NCBI GenBank assembly: GCA_965238265.1
Contig: OZ250185.1
Coordinates: forward strand, 3,720,001-3,784,000
Length of the DNA stretch: 64,000 bases
Reading direction: 5' to 3'
Origin: JAJDUF01 sp965238265
GTDB lineage: Bacteria > Chloroflexota > UBA11872 > UBA12225 > JAJDUF01
Made by a program: the position numbers and the translations under genes. Positions 51,177 to 59,936 of the stretch are shown piece after piece. The notes under the pieces are model-generated. The model did not search any database and was not told the DNA's origin. It worked only from the letters and a program-made list of their open reading frames with translations. Position 1 is the first letter of the stretch. Every line of letters starts with the position of its first letter.

Positions 51177-53054
51177 GTGCTCGCTGGCTTGGGACTGTTG
51201 ATCGCCGGAGCTGGGGTCTTCGCCGCGGTGTTCTTCCACGACCGCACGGCACTCACGACGATGCCGGCCCGCTGGGCAGTGATCTGGGCCATCACCGCCT
51301 CGCAGTCTGGCTCTGGTGGGATGTGCGGCAAACCAAGCAGCTCTGCCTCGATACCGTAGCCCGGCGCTGGCTCCCGCTGGCCATCCCAACCATCATTGCG
51401 GTGCTCGTGTATGGCTCAGACACTATCTATCACTGGTTCATCACTCGGAATCGCGCCCGCATCATCTGTGGCGCGCTCGTGCTGGCCGCGCTGGCGCTGA
51501 TCTGGCTGGCGCAGCAAGCGGCGCGACGTCAGGCCACACAGCCGGCAAGAGCATGGTCGGCCACCTTAGCCGCGGCCGGCCCTATGGTGCTTGGCGCCTC
51601 GCTTTTTGTGCAAGGCCTGCTCCAAGCAGCGTCGTTCGTCCACCTCACCGTGGACGACTTTGGTCGTTACTGGACGATTGCCGACACGTTGGCTTCAGGA
51701 GCCGGGTACCAGGTCTGGACAGCCAGCGCAGGGACCGCGCCGGGTGGTGGGGCTGGCTATTGGACCGACTTACCGGTGCTGCCCGTGCTGCTGCTGGTGA
51801 GCTTTGCCCTGTTTGGTCACACGCTCACGGCCGCGCACGTCCCGCTGCTGCTGGCAAACATCGCCCGGCCCTTTGTGCTCTATGCGCTGTATCTCCGCTT
51901 GACCGGACACCGACTGTGGGCCTTTGTGGGCACTGCTCTTATCCTCTTCCTGCCGTTCTTTCAGGTCTATCCGCTCGGCAGCAGCGAGCCTGACCCCCTG
52001 TTGGTCGTACTGGTGGCCGCTCTCGTGTGGCGCGTCGTGGTGCTGGCTCAAGTTCAATGCAGCTATCCCCTCCCGGAAGCTGCACTGGCATGGTCTGGCG
52101 GTGGGAATACTGACCGCAGCGACAGCGCTCGTGCGGCCCGAGGGGATCATATACGCAGCACTGGTCCCCGCCGGTCTGCTGTTCCACCGACGCTCCCGCC
52201 GCGCGCGCTGGTGGGCACTTGGTCCGGCGAGTCTGCTGGTCGGCGGGTTCGCGGCCGCTTTATGGCCAGCGGTCCACCGACCTTGGCCACCGGCGCCGCG
52301 AGAGCTAGAACTGGCCAATATCCCGGCCAATCTCCAGATCGCTCACAAGCCGCTGGAGCATGCCGCGAGGCGGCGCTACCTCTCGGAGCCGGCGCTGCTG
52401 GCCCTCCGAGCCCTGCTGTTGGCGCTCGCGGTGCTCGGGGCCATTCTCATGATCCGAGCGCATCCCACGCTCATCGGGTTGCCCATCGCGCTGCTGGCGC
52501 ATGGCACGCGCTTGCTATTGCTCGACCCGTTCAGTTTGCGGACTGCCGACTCGCCCGAGTTCCTCCGCCACATCTCCTATGCCTGGCCCCTCCTGCTGGG
52601 TCTGATCCTACCGCTGTGCCCACGGTTGCGCCGCGTACCCCACGCGCTGTCAATCGCAGGCGCGGTTTTGCTGGTGAGTGCCTTTGCCTACCTCACGGCT
52701 ACACCGGAAGACAGCTACGCCAAACCCGGTCGTGGTACTCTGCTGCGAGACGACATCTACCTCCTCTGGACCGATCTCCTCCGCATCCCCTACGAACTGC
52801 CCACACAGCTCGACGACCCCTCCTTTTTCACGTTTCGTGCTGATCTCTTCACTACCTATCGTCCCTACGACCTGCACGGTATTGACTATGGCTTCGACTA
52901 CCAACTGGCGAGCTGGTTGGCCTTCAGCGCGGCGCTGCCGTTTGTCGCTGCTCGTGATATGCGCGGACGCGGTACAGTAGCTCTGCTACAGCGCGACGTG
53001 GCGGCCGCCGGTCGCCGGAACCGACTACTGCGCAGAAGGAGAAAGCGGACATGA
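51177..53054 (+). pseudogene. Frameshifted multi-pass membrane glycosyltransferase-like gene
   Basis: Three frames in succession give one continuous polytopic membrane protein of about 625 residues. The pieces are TLVLAGLGLLIAGAGVFAAV... (to about 51285), VRQTKQLCLDTVARRWLPLA... (to about 52050), and HGLAVGILTAATALVRPEGI... to the stop at 53054. The loop HLTVDDFGRYWTIADTLASG followed by helices and ALVRPEGIIYAALVPAGLLFHRR is typical of GT-C-type enzymes acting on lipid-linked sugars. Two +/-1 shifts break it, and the start is unclear. The stop overlaps the next gene as ATGA. Confidence 0.75.
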
Positions 53055-54694
53055 ACGGCTGGGAGGCTCTGGCGGACATCTTGCGTCGGGAGGGAGTGGA
53101 CTATCTGTTCTGCTTCCCCAGCAACCCCCTCATTGATGCAGCAGCGCGGGCGGGCATTCGTCCCATCCTCGCCCGTACCGAGCGGACCGTCGTCGGCATG
53201 GCCGATGGGTATAGCCGCTATACCAACGGCGAGCGGATTGGGGTGTGCTGCGTCCAAGCCGGACCGGGGACCGAGAATATGTACGCCGGCGTGGCCCAAG
53301 CCTACGGCGACTCGGTGCCCATCCTCGTGCTACCCGGACAGACGGGGCGCAACCGGCTGGCTATGCATCCCAACTTCGAGGCGCTGCCCAACTATGCCGG
53401 CGTCACCAAATGGCTCGCGCAGATCAATCTGGTAGATCGTATCCCCGAGCTGATGCGCCGCGCGTTCATGCACCTCCGCTCCGGCCGGCCCAGCCCGGTG
53501 CTGCTGGAGATGGCGCACGACGTGATGGATGAGGAGTTCGGCGCGCCGCCGTCCGACTATCAGCCGGTACGGGGCGCCCGGTCGGCGGCCGATCCCGATG
53601 ACGTGGCCGCCGCGGTCGAGGCGCTGCTGGCCGCCGACAAGCCGGTGTTGCACGTCGGGCAAGGGGTGCTCTGGGCACAGGCTTGGGAGGAGCTACGCGA
53701 GTTTGCCGAACTGGTTCAGGTGCCCGTCGTGACGACCCTGGCCGGCAAGAGCGCCTTCCCCGAAGATCACCCACTCGCTGCCGGATCACTGGCCAACACG
53801 AGCGCCGAGCCGGCCCTCCAACTGCTCGACGAGGCCGATCTCGTCTTCGGCATTGGCGCCAGCTTCTCGAAGATGCCGCTCTCCACACCGATCCCGGCGG
53901 GCAAGGTGCTGGTGCAGCAGACGATAGACCCGGCCGACCTGAACAAGGAATACGCCGTGGACCATGCGCTGCTGGGTGACGCGCAATTGGTGCTACGCCA
54001 GCTCACCGCCGCCGTCAAGGAGCAGCTTGGTCCGGACGGACGGCGGGCGCAGTCGGGCGCCGCGGCGACCGTCGGGCAGCGCAAAGCGGCCTGGCTCGCC
54101 AAGTGGCAGCCGCAGCTCACCTCCGATGACGTGCCGCTCAGCTCTTACCGCGTGATCTGGGACCTGATGCACTCCGTAGACCTCACCCAGACCATCGTCA
54201 CCCACGACTCGGGCAATCCACGCGACGCTATTGCTCCCTTCTGGCAGTCGGTGATCCCGCGCGGCTACTTGGGCTGGGGCAAATCTACGCAGCTGGGCTA
54301 TGGCCTGCCACTCGTCCTAGGCGCGAAACTGGCTGCGCCGGAGAAGCTGGCCATTCACTTCCTCGGTGACGGCGCCTTCGGCATGTGCGGGATGGACTAC
54401 GAGACCGCGGCCCGCGAGCGTATCCCCATCCTCGCGGTGCTCATCAATAACAGCGCCCTCGGTGGCTACGAGAAATCCATGCCCTACGCGACCGAGAAGT
54501 ATCGGACCAAGTACCTCTCCGGCGACTACGCGACGGTGGCCAAGGGTTTGGGTGCCTACTCCGAGCGGGTAGAGCAGCCGGCGGACATCAAGCCGGCCAT
54601 CCAGCGCGCCCTGTCCGCCATCGCCGACGGCCAGCCGGCGCTCTTGGAGTGCATCACCCACGAGGAGTACAGCTTCTCCGGCCGAGGCGGCTGA
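53051..54694 (+). CDS. Thiamine pyrophosphate-requiring enzyme (acetolactate synthase-like)
   Basis: The 547-residue protein shows the three-domain ThDP layout. The N-terminal PYR domain has the activating Glu in ILARTERTVVGMADGYSR. The middle domain includes KPVLHVGQGVLWAQA. The C-terminal PP domain has the ThDP motif HFLGDGAFGMCGMDYETAARERIPILAVLINNS. There is no FAD-typical or small-subunit partner gene nearby, so it is more likely a decarboxylase or carboligase of 2-oxoacids than true acetolactate synthase. Its ATG overlaps the stop of the broken membrane gene. Confidence 0.9.
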   Translation: MNGWEALADILRREGVDYLFCFPSNPLIDAAARAGIRPILARTERTVVGMADGYSRYTNGERIGVCCVQAGPGTENMYAGVAQAYGDSVPILVLPGQTGRNRLAMHPNFEALPNYAGVTKWLAQINLVDRIPELMRRAFMHLRSGRPSPVLLEMAHDVMDEEFGAPPSDYQPVRGARSAADPDDVAAAVEALLAADKPVLHVGQGVLWAQAWEELREFAELVQVPVVTTLAGKSAFPEDHPLAAGSLANTSAEPALQLLDEADLVFGIGASFSKMPLSTPIPAGKVLVQQTIDPADLNKEYAVDHALLGDAQLVLRQLTAAVKEQLGPDGRRAQSGAAATVGQRKAAWLAKWQPQLTSDDVPLSSYRVIWDLMHSVDLTQTIVTHDSGNPRDAIAPFWQSVIPRGYLGWGKSTQLGYGLPLVLGAKLAAPEKLAIHFLGDGAFGMCGMDYETAARERIPILAVLINNSALGGYEKSMPYATEKYRTKYLSGDYATVAKGLGAYSERVEQPADIKPAIQRALSAIADGQPALLECITHEEYSFSGRGG

Positions 54695-54805
54695 GACGCC
54701 TTGCCAGTGGCAAGTAGCTAGTGGTCTTTGGACCGCGGCTGGCACCGCAGTGACGAGGCGCGGGCCGGGACCGTCATTGCAGCACCAGCAGAAGGGTGAT
54801 CCACA

Positions 54806-56821
54806 ATGCCGACTGCCCCTCAGCAGAATCGGCTCCCGTTCGATGACGCCCACGCTGCGGTTGAGCGTGGCCTTCAGGTGGTGCGGGCCACGTTCCAGGG
54901 TGCCGAGCCGTTCGACTGGAGCCTGTTCGACGGCTTCGATTCCCTGCGTGTCCTGACCTACTCGGTGAGTACCCCGACGATTGTGCGGATGCTCGACCGG
55001 CACTCCTTCCAGCATTTCGAGTGCGTCTTTGGCTATGAAGGCGGTCTGGGGCGTTTCGCCGACGTGATCGCTTTTCAGCAGTTCCTCATCAAGCAAGTAC
55101 GGGAGTGCGCCCTGCAACTGCGAGACGACCGCCAGCGGCTCATCCTCGAAAAGATTCACGCCGGCGCCGCCCAGTTCTACGTCGTGAAAGATAACGTTGC
55201 TCACGCCAAGCTGTATCTGCTGGAGGCCAAGGCCCCCCAGCGCCGCCGGGCCATCGTCGGCTCGGCCAACCTGTCTGAGCGCGCTTTCGGTGGCAAGCAG
55301 CCGGAAACCCTCGTCGTCTTCGATGACGACGACCGCGCCTGGGAGCACTACTCGCGCGAATATGAGGCCGTCAAGGAAACAGCAGCGGACCGAATCGAGC
55401 TGCCTACGGACTTGAAAGCCGCAAACATTGACTTTACGGACACGCCGGTGCTCCAGGACAAGGGTGTGACGGTGTTCCAGCCGCCACCCGCTGCAGAGCT
55501 AACGGTTCCGCAGGTTGTGCAGAAGGTCGAGGCGCTGGTCCCGCCGGTGGAACGCATTGTCTCGCCCCAAGTCACGCACAAGAACGGACGGTTCACGCTC
55601 ACGCCAAAGGTGAAAGCGGAAATCAAGAAGCTGCGCTGGCGCAAGGGTCAGGAAGAAGCGGAGGACACCAAGCCCACCACTCTCACCATCCACCAAGAGT
55701 CGCGCCACGTCAGCGTCTCCGGTGAGCCTGTGTCACTGGAGACTGAGGCGGAAGGGGTACGGCGTAGTGCGGCCGCGCTGATGGACTACTTCAATAACTA
55801 CGAGCGGGGCTTTGTCGGCAACGTGCTGCGCTTGCAGCGTGATTACTTCACGTTCATGTCCTGGCTCTACATCTCGCCGTTTATCTGCGATCTCCGCACC
55901 CGCGCCACCGTCGAGGGCGGGAGCATTTTCCGCTACCCGTCGTTCGCCATCATCTACGGCAAAGCGAACTGCGGGAAGACCAGTCTGGTGGATACGCTGA
56001 TCGCCAGCATGTTCGGGCGTCCGAGCACCGTGCAGAAAGACAACTTCACGCGCCGCACGCTGCGTGGCCTCCAGCAGAACTACCACCGCTTCCCGGTCGT
56101 CTTCGATGACATCACCCGCCGACGCTTCACCGACCACGGCTTGGAGGTCGTGAAGGACGAGAATCTGCCACTGGTGCAAGAATGGCCGTGCTTCATTCTC
56201 TCGATGAACGCCGAGCCGCAGTCGTTCCCGGATGAGGTCGTCAAGCGCTGCCTGATGATCTACGTCAACACCTCCCTGCCGATGCACCAACACGCCCTGG
56301 CCGACAAGCTACACGCGAGCGTGGAGGACGTGCGGAACCGTCTGACGACCGATTTCTATCGGCGCTACCTGGCCGTCATCATGGACAAGCTCGACGACAC
56401 GCCCCGGCCGGGCGACATTCTCCGGCTGTCGTCGGAGACGATCCACGATCTCTTGTCCGAGTATGGCGGGGCGCCGTTGCCGGACTGGTGTCAGCCGGTC
56501 TCGTGGGCGAATTACGCCGATCAGCGGTACGAGCGCCCGGCCAGACGCCTTCAGGCCCTCCTGGCGCCGCAGAACTACCGCAAGACCGCGGCCGAGGGCG
56601 ACCAAGGATGGACGTTGCAAGACAAGACGGTCGTGGTGTGGGAGAAGGCCGACGCCTTTGGCCGCACGTCAATCAAAGGCGAGATACCGGACTTCCTCTA
56701 CGACGACACCGAGAGCGTGGGCAACACCTTCGTGCTCTACCGGCAGCAGACCGAGGACTTCCTCGGCCAGAAGATCAAAGCGCCGGGTTTCCGCTGGCTC
56801 CCTTGGGGAAAAGGTCGGTGA
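54806..56821 (+). CDS. PLD-superfamily nuclease fused to AAA+-like ATPase (candidate defence effector)
   Basis: The 671-residue protein starts at an ATG with AAGGGTGAT upstream. Residues ~15-190 form a phospholipase D-like nuclease with one HKD-type motif, H133-A-K135-LYLLE...G152-S-A-N155-LSE, so it should work as a dimer. A linker (~195-310) is basic and probably disordered. Residues ~320-500 hold a P-loop ATPase: Walker A G385-KANCGK-T392, Walker B VVFDD (431-435), a sensor-1-like ILSMN468 and an Arg-containing VVKRCLMIY. A C-terminal ~170-residue domain is unassigned. The ATPase looks AAA+/SF3-like rather than HerA/FtsK-like. It is in an operon with nurA, 3 bases apart. Confidence 0.82.
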   Translation: MPTAPQQNRLPFDDAHAAVERGLQVVRATFQGAEPFDWSLFDGFDSLRVLTYSVSTPTIVRMLDRHSFQHFECVFGYEGGLGRFADVIAFQQFLIKQVRECALQLRDDRQRLILEKIHAGAAQFYVVKDNVAHAKLYLLEAKAPQRRRAIVGSANLSERAFGGKQPETLVVFDDDDRAWEHYSREYEAVKETAADRIELPTDLKAANIDFTDTPVLQDKGVTVFQPPPAAELTVPQVVQKVEALVPPVERIVSPQVTHKNGRFTLTPKVKAEIKKLRWRKGQEEAEDTKPTTLTIHQESRHVSVSGEPVSLETEAEGVRRSAAALMDYFNNYERGFVGNVLRLQRDYFTFMSWLYISPFICDLRTRATVEGGSIFRYPSFAIIYGKANCGKTSLVDTLIASMFGRPSTVQKDNFTRRTLRGLQQNYHRFPVVFDDITRRRFTDHGLEVVKDENLPLVQEWPCFILSMNAEPQSFPDEVVKRCLMIYVNTSLPMHQHALADKLHASVEDVRNRLTTDFYRRYLAVIMDKLDDTPRPGDILRLSSETIHDLLSEYGGAPLPDWCQPVSWANYADQRYERPARRLQALLAPQNYRKTAAEGDQGWTLQDKTVVVWEKADAFGRTSIKGEIPDFLYDDTESVGNTFVLYRQQTEDFLGQKIKAPGFRWLPWGKGR

Positions 56822-56824
56822 CGA

Positions 56825-57952
56825 ATGTTAGTTGATCGGTTCATGGCACGATGTCGGGAGCAGGGACCGGCGTTGGCCGCGCGTTTGGACACCAGGGCAC
56901 GGAGCAAAGCGGAGGCCCGGTGGGCAAAGGCAGCGCTTGCTCGCTGGCGCCCGCTGCCGATCACAGCCCCGGATCGCTCGCCGGGCGCTGCCTTTGCCGT
57001 GGACGGCTCCGGCGGCGTACTGAACCTGAATAACGGGTTCTCGCTCGTGGTCGCGCAAGCCGTGCTGGCTGGCCCGACCGCGGCCGATGCCGTTGCCGAG
57101 GTGAACCTGGGAATGGCCGATGCCCGCAAGAGCACTCCTGATGTCTCGTCCCTGGGTGACTTGATGATGCGGCGACTGGAGACGCAACTGGCACTGCAAG
57201 CAATACCCCGGATGGAGCAGCTAAAAGAGAGCACCATGCTGCTTGACCGCTCTCTGCATGGCGAGCTTGCCCACCTCAGTCTCTGGTATGGTCGGATGAC
57301 CGATTTAAACACATGTTTAATAGGAGGGCCTAATGCACCACAACCACTGGAGAATGGGCTGGAGAACTATATCCGGCTTCTCTCGCAGTCGTGTGGGCAG
57401 AACCACCTCGTCATAGGCCTATCCAAGACCATCCGTGCGCGATTCCTTGCCCATCTCCTGGCGCAAGATGAACTGCCGACGGAGGAAGGGCAGCCCAGCG
57501 ACCCGGAATTGCTGTATCGGTGGCTCACCGGCAAGGGATATTCACACCCAATTCTGCTCGGAGCAGCCGAGCTAGGAGACCTTTCACTTCAGCCAGAGGC
57601 TAAGGATCAGTTGGCGGATTGTCCGGCGATAGTGAGTTCCTATGTCCGGCCAGTAGCCTACGACGACCCACTCCGCATTGATGTACCGGCCAGTGCCGTT
57701 GGCCTTCCCAAGCGCTTCATAGACTGCGAGGCGGCGTGGGTTCCCGATCCCCGCGCGCTTGAGCCAATCGTGGCACTCGTGCGGTCCATGTACGGTGGCC
57801 CAAGTGTCCACAATACCCTGCTCTACAAGGTGGATCGCCAGGTTCGACTATCACGTCGCACGTTGGAACAAGTGTACTTACCGGCCCTGGCACGTGTTGC
57901 CGGCGTACCCCTCGCGGTGGACCGCAGTCGCCGCCGCTTCCTCACACATTAG
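56825..57952 (+). CDS. nurA: NurA-domain nuclease
   Basis: This 375-residue NurA-type nuclease has an RNase H-like core. Metal-site residues expected for NurA are seen: D60 in FAVDGSGG, D141 in LLDRSLHG, K201 in HLVIGLSKTIRARFL, and the late HNTLLYKVDRQVRL and PLAVDRSRRRF segments. NurA proteins are 5'-3' exonucleases or endonucleases that normally pair with the HerA translocase in end resection or in phage defence. Here the partner is a PLD-AAA+ fusion, the next gene upstream in the same operon. The stop overlaps the convergent DUF433 gene by 11 bases. Confidence 0.82.
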   Translation: MLVDRFMARCREQGPALAARLDTRARSKAEARWAKAALARWRPLPITAPDRSPGAAFAVDGSGGVLNLNNGFSLVVAQAVLAGPTAADAVAEVNLGMADARKSTPDVSSLGDLMMRRLETQLALQAIPRMEQLKESTMLLDRSLHGELAHLSLWYGRMTDLNTCLIGGPNAPQPLENGLENYIRLLSQSCGQNHLVIGLSKTIRARFLAHLLAQDELPTEEGQPSDPELLYRWLTGKGYSHPILLGAAELGDLSLQPEAKDQLADCPAIVSSYVRPVAYDDPLRIDVPASAVGLPKRFIDCEAAWVPDPRALEPIVALVRSMYGGPSVHNTLLYKVDRQVRLSRRTLEQVYLPALARVAGVPLAVDRSRRRFLTH

Positions 57953-58247
57953 GGTACCCATCGTCGCCATACAGGTCCTCGCGCCGGAGTGAGAGTTGCG
58001 CTGGCCATGTGCCGACATGGAGCACCGGCACATCCGGCGTCAAGGCCTGCACTTCGTGCTCAAGGACCGCTTCCATCGCCGATCCCTCCACGCCAGGAAA
58101 CCACTCCAGGAACTGTTCTATTGAGGCACCGTCCTTGAGGTTCTCGAAGAGGGTGGCTATGGGCACCCTGGTCCCACGAAACACCCACGCCCCGCTGAAC
58201 TTGTCCGGATGGCGTTCGACGGCCGGGCACGTCTGCCAATCGGTCAT
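57942..58247 (-). CDS. DUF433 protein, probable antitoxin-type
   Basis: A 101-residue protein is predicted from the ATG at 58247, directly after GAGGTGATC. It has the DUF433 winged-helix pattern: ERHPDKFSGAWVFRGTRVPIATLFENLKDGASIEQFLEWFPGVEGSAMEAVLEH. DUF433 proteins are usually antitoxins or DNA-binding partners of PIN-like DUF5615 toxins. No such toxin follows; the gene converges on nurA. It is 15 bases downstream of the ribbon-helix-helix gene, forming a two-gene unit. Confidence 0.85.
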   Translation of the reverse strand: MTDWQTCPAVERHPDKFSGAWVFRGTRVPIATLFENLKDGASIEQFLEWFPGVEGSAMEAVLEHEVQALTPDVPVLHVGTWPAQLSLRREDLYGDDGYPNV

Positions 58248-58261
58248 GCGATCACCTCGCT

Positions 58262-58525
58262 TCAACGAAGCGCATGGCGCTCGTGCAACTCGCCGCGCGG
58301 AAGGTTGTCCGTGGCGCGCAGGCCACCACCACGGGCACGGATAGCGGCCAGCGTCTCGTCTTGCAGTGTTCGCAGGCGGTCGAAGCGGGTCTCGGCAGTC
58401 CGGTCCCGAACAAGCTCAACCAGATAAGAGCGAACCAGGGCCGCGATCGAGGTCCCGGCCTCCGCCGCCTTGACGTGGGAAAGCCGGTAGAGCTCTTCGT
58501 CGACAGATACAGTGATATTCTTCAT
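58262..58525 (-). CDS. Ribbon-helix-helix antitoxin-like protein (VapB type)
   Basis: A 87-residue protein is predicted from the ATG at 58525 (a GTG two codons earlier is possible). The N-terminal MKNITVSVDEELYRLSHVKA, then AEAGTSIAALVRSYL, is a typical CopG/Arc ribbon-helix-helix. The C-terminal RFDRLRTLQDETLAAIRARGGGLRATDNLPRGELHER resembles the toxin-binding tail of VapB antitoxins that precede PIN toxins. The following gene is DUF433 rather than a PIN protein. A short palindrome, TGTGG-TGCT-CCACA (58545-58558), just upstream is a plausible operator. Confidence 0.75.
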   Translation of the reverse strand: MKNITVSVDEELYRLSHVKAAEAGTSIAALVRSYLVELVRDRTAETRFDRLRTLQDETLAAIRARGGGLRATDNLPRGELHERHALR

Positions 58526-58645
58526 CGGCACAGTTTTCAGTAGTTGTGGTGCTCCACACTATAGGCCATCGTCCGAGATGGCGCCATGCGCTACACAGCA
58601 TACTGCTGTAGCGCAAACTGACCTGTCCGGGTTGGCTTGGCTGAC

Positions 58646-58675
58646 TTGACGCGGTAGGAGCGCCAGCCCTATACT
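58646..58675 (+). promoter_or_regulatory. Sigma-70-type promoter of tRNA-Leu
   Basis: TTGACG (58646-58651) and TATACT (58670-58675) are separated by 18 bases. The expected start is about 25 bases upstream of the tRNA gene. It is the clearest housekeeping promoter in the window. Confidence 0.7.
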
Positions 58676-58706
58676 CGGAGGGTAGGTTTGGCTCCTGCCA
58701 GCACCG

Positions 58707-58794
58707 GCCGAAGTGGCGGAATTGGAAGACGCGCTACGTTCAGGGCGTAGTGAGGTACCCCCTCGTGTGGGTTCGAGTCCCACCTTCGGCACCA
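58707..58794 (+). tRNA. tRNA-Leu (CAG)
   Basis: The 88-nt gene has encoded CCA. The acceptor stem is GCCGAAG/CTTCGGC with A73, the anticodon stem CTACG/CGTAG with loop TTCAGGG (anticodon CAG), a long variable arm (GAGGTACCCCCTC), and the T-arm GTGGG-TTCGAGT-CCCAC. It is a normal class II leucine tRNA. The defence-like genes 54806-58525 lie directly upstream; tRNA genes often border such islands, but no integrase or repeated tRNA 3' end was found. Confidence 0.97.
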
Positions 58795-58806
58795 TCGTTT
58801 CGGCAT

Positions 58807-58842
58807 TCCCCGGCCCCCTCTCTACGTGTGGAGAGGGGGTGT
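58807..58842. repeat. CCCCGGCCCCCTCTC-type hairpin repeat after tRNA-Leu
   Basis: CCCCCTCTC pairs with GAGAGGGGG around TACGTGTG. It begins 12 bases after the tRNA and probably ends its transcript. It belongs to the family found at 39591, 41323 and 62812. Confidence 0.7.
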
Positions 58843-58905
58843 TTGCCGCCAGGCGGGGGGGATGCTATTGCGGCGGCACGTCGGGATGAGCAGAGGCGGC
58901 AGCAG

Positions 58906-59901
58906 ATGATTCGTATTCGGCCTGACGATGAGCGACTGTCTTGGCCCGGTGCCATTTCCGTGCAGCACTCCGCCGACTGGGTGATGCCGTGGCGCTTGCC
59001 CCACACGCAACGCGAGCTGTTTCCACCCGTAGCGTTGCAGGAGCGCGCGGCGATGCCGGCCGGCGTGCGCCTGGCCTTCCACAGCGACACCACCACCATC
59101 GCCGGGGAGATCGTGCCCCAGCCCGACGCCACAGCCGTAGACCTCGCCGTAGACGGTCGTATTCACGGCTCCGTGCCGCTGGCTGGCAGAGCGAGGTTCA
59201 CCTTTACCGGGCTAGCGCCGGGCGAGAAGCGGATCGAGCTGTGGTTGCCGCAATTGGGCACGTTTCGCCTGCGGTCGCTGGCCCTCGGCGACGGCGCCAG
59301 CCTGGCACCCGCGGAAGATGACCGCCCCCGCTGGATCACCTACGGCAGCTCGATCAGCCATTGTAGCTCGGCGGCGAGTCCCGCCTACACCTGGCCGGCG
59401 ATTGTGGCGCGCGCACACGGCCTGAACCTCACCTGCTTGGGATATGGCGGGAACTGCCATCTGGAACCGATGATCGCGCGGATGATTCGCGATCTGCCGG
59501 CCGACTTTCTCTCGATGAAGGTCGGTATCAACATCCAGGGTGGCAATACGCTCAATGAACGCACGTTTCGCGCCGCCATCATTGGCTTTGTGCAGATCGT
59601 GCGCGAAAAGCATCCCGATACCCCCTTCGCCGTCGTCTCGCCCATCTACTCACCACCACGCGAGACGACCCCGAACGAGGTTGGCTTTTCCTTAGCGGCC
59701 ATGCGCGATGAAGTGGCCGCAGCCGTCAGCGCCCTCCAGGCGCACGGTGACCGGCATCTCCACTATTTCGATGGCCTCCAAATCTTCGGCCCGGAATCGG
59801 CCCACCTGCTGCCCGACGACCTCCATCCCAACGCCGAGGGCTATCAGGTGCTCGCCCGGAACTTCCTGCGGGAGGTTGCGGCCAAGGTCTTCGTCTCGTA
59901 A
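58906..59901 (+). CDS. SGNH/GDSL hydrolase family protein
   Basis: A 331-residue protein is predicted from the ATG at 58906; no longer start is possible without entering the tRNA gene. An N-terminal beta-sandwich (about residues 1-135, ending in VELWLPQLG-like strands) precedes the SGNH domain. The nucleophile is in WITYGSSISH (S149 likely), the Gly block in LGYGGNCHLEPM, the Asn block in KVGINIQGGNT, and the catalytic Asp/His in LLPDDLHPNAEGYQ. These enzymes remove acyl or acetyl groups from lipids or glycans. No signal peptide is seen. The ribosome site is weak. Confidence 0.88.
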   Translation: MIRIRPDDERLSWPGAISVQHSADWVMPWRLPHTQRELFPPVALQERAAMPAGVRLAFHSDTTTIAGEIVPQPDATAVDLAVDGRIHGSVPLAGRARFTFTGLAPGEKRIELWLPQLGTFRLRSLALGDGASLAPAEDDRPRWITYGSSISHCSSAASPAYTWPAIVARAHGLNLTCLGYGGNCHLEPMIARMIRDLPADFLSMKVGINIQGGNTLNERTFRAAIIGFVQIVREKHPDTPFAVVSPIYSPPRETTPNEVGFSLAAMRDEVAAAVSALQAHGDRHLHYFDGLQIFGPESAHLLPDDLHPNAEGYQVLARNFLREVAAKVFVS

Positions 59902-59936
59902 CCAGCGGCCGCGCTCAATGGCGGTGTCACCCGGCG

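Noticed and set aside
54806..56821. Calling the PLD-fused ATPase HerA because it neighbours nurA
   Set aside because: Its Walker B/sensor region (VVFDD...ILSMN) and size fit AAA+/SF3-like ATPases; no HerA-FtsK features were recognised.
57584..57811. Open frame antisense to nurA
   Set aside because: No ribosome site or family match; it lies wholly opposite well-conserved NurA sequence.
54806..58794. A tRNA-Leu-integrated genomic island
   Set aside because: No integrase and no duplicated tRNA 3' end could be found in the window; proximity alone is not enough.
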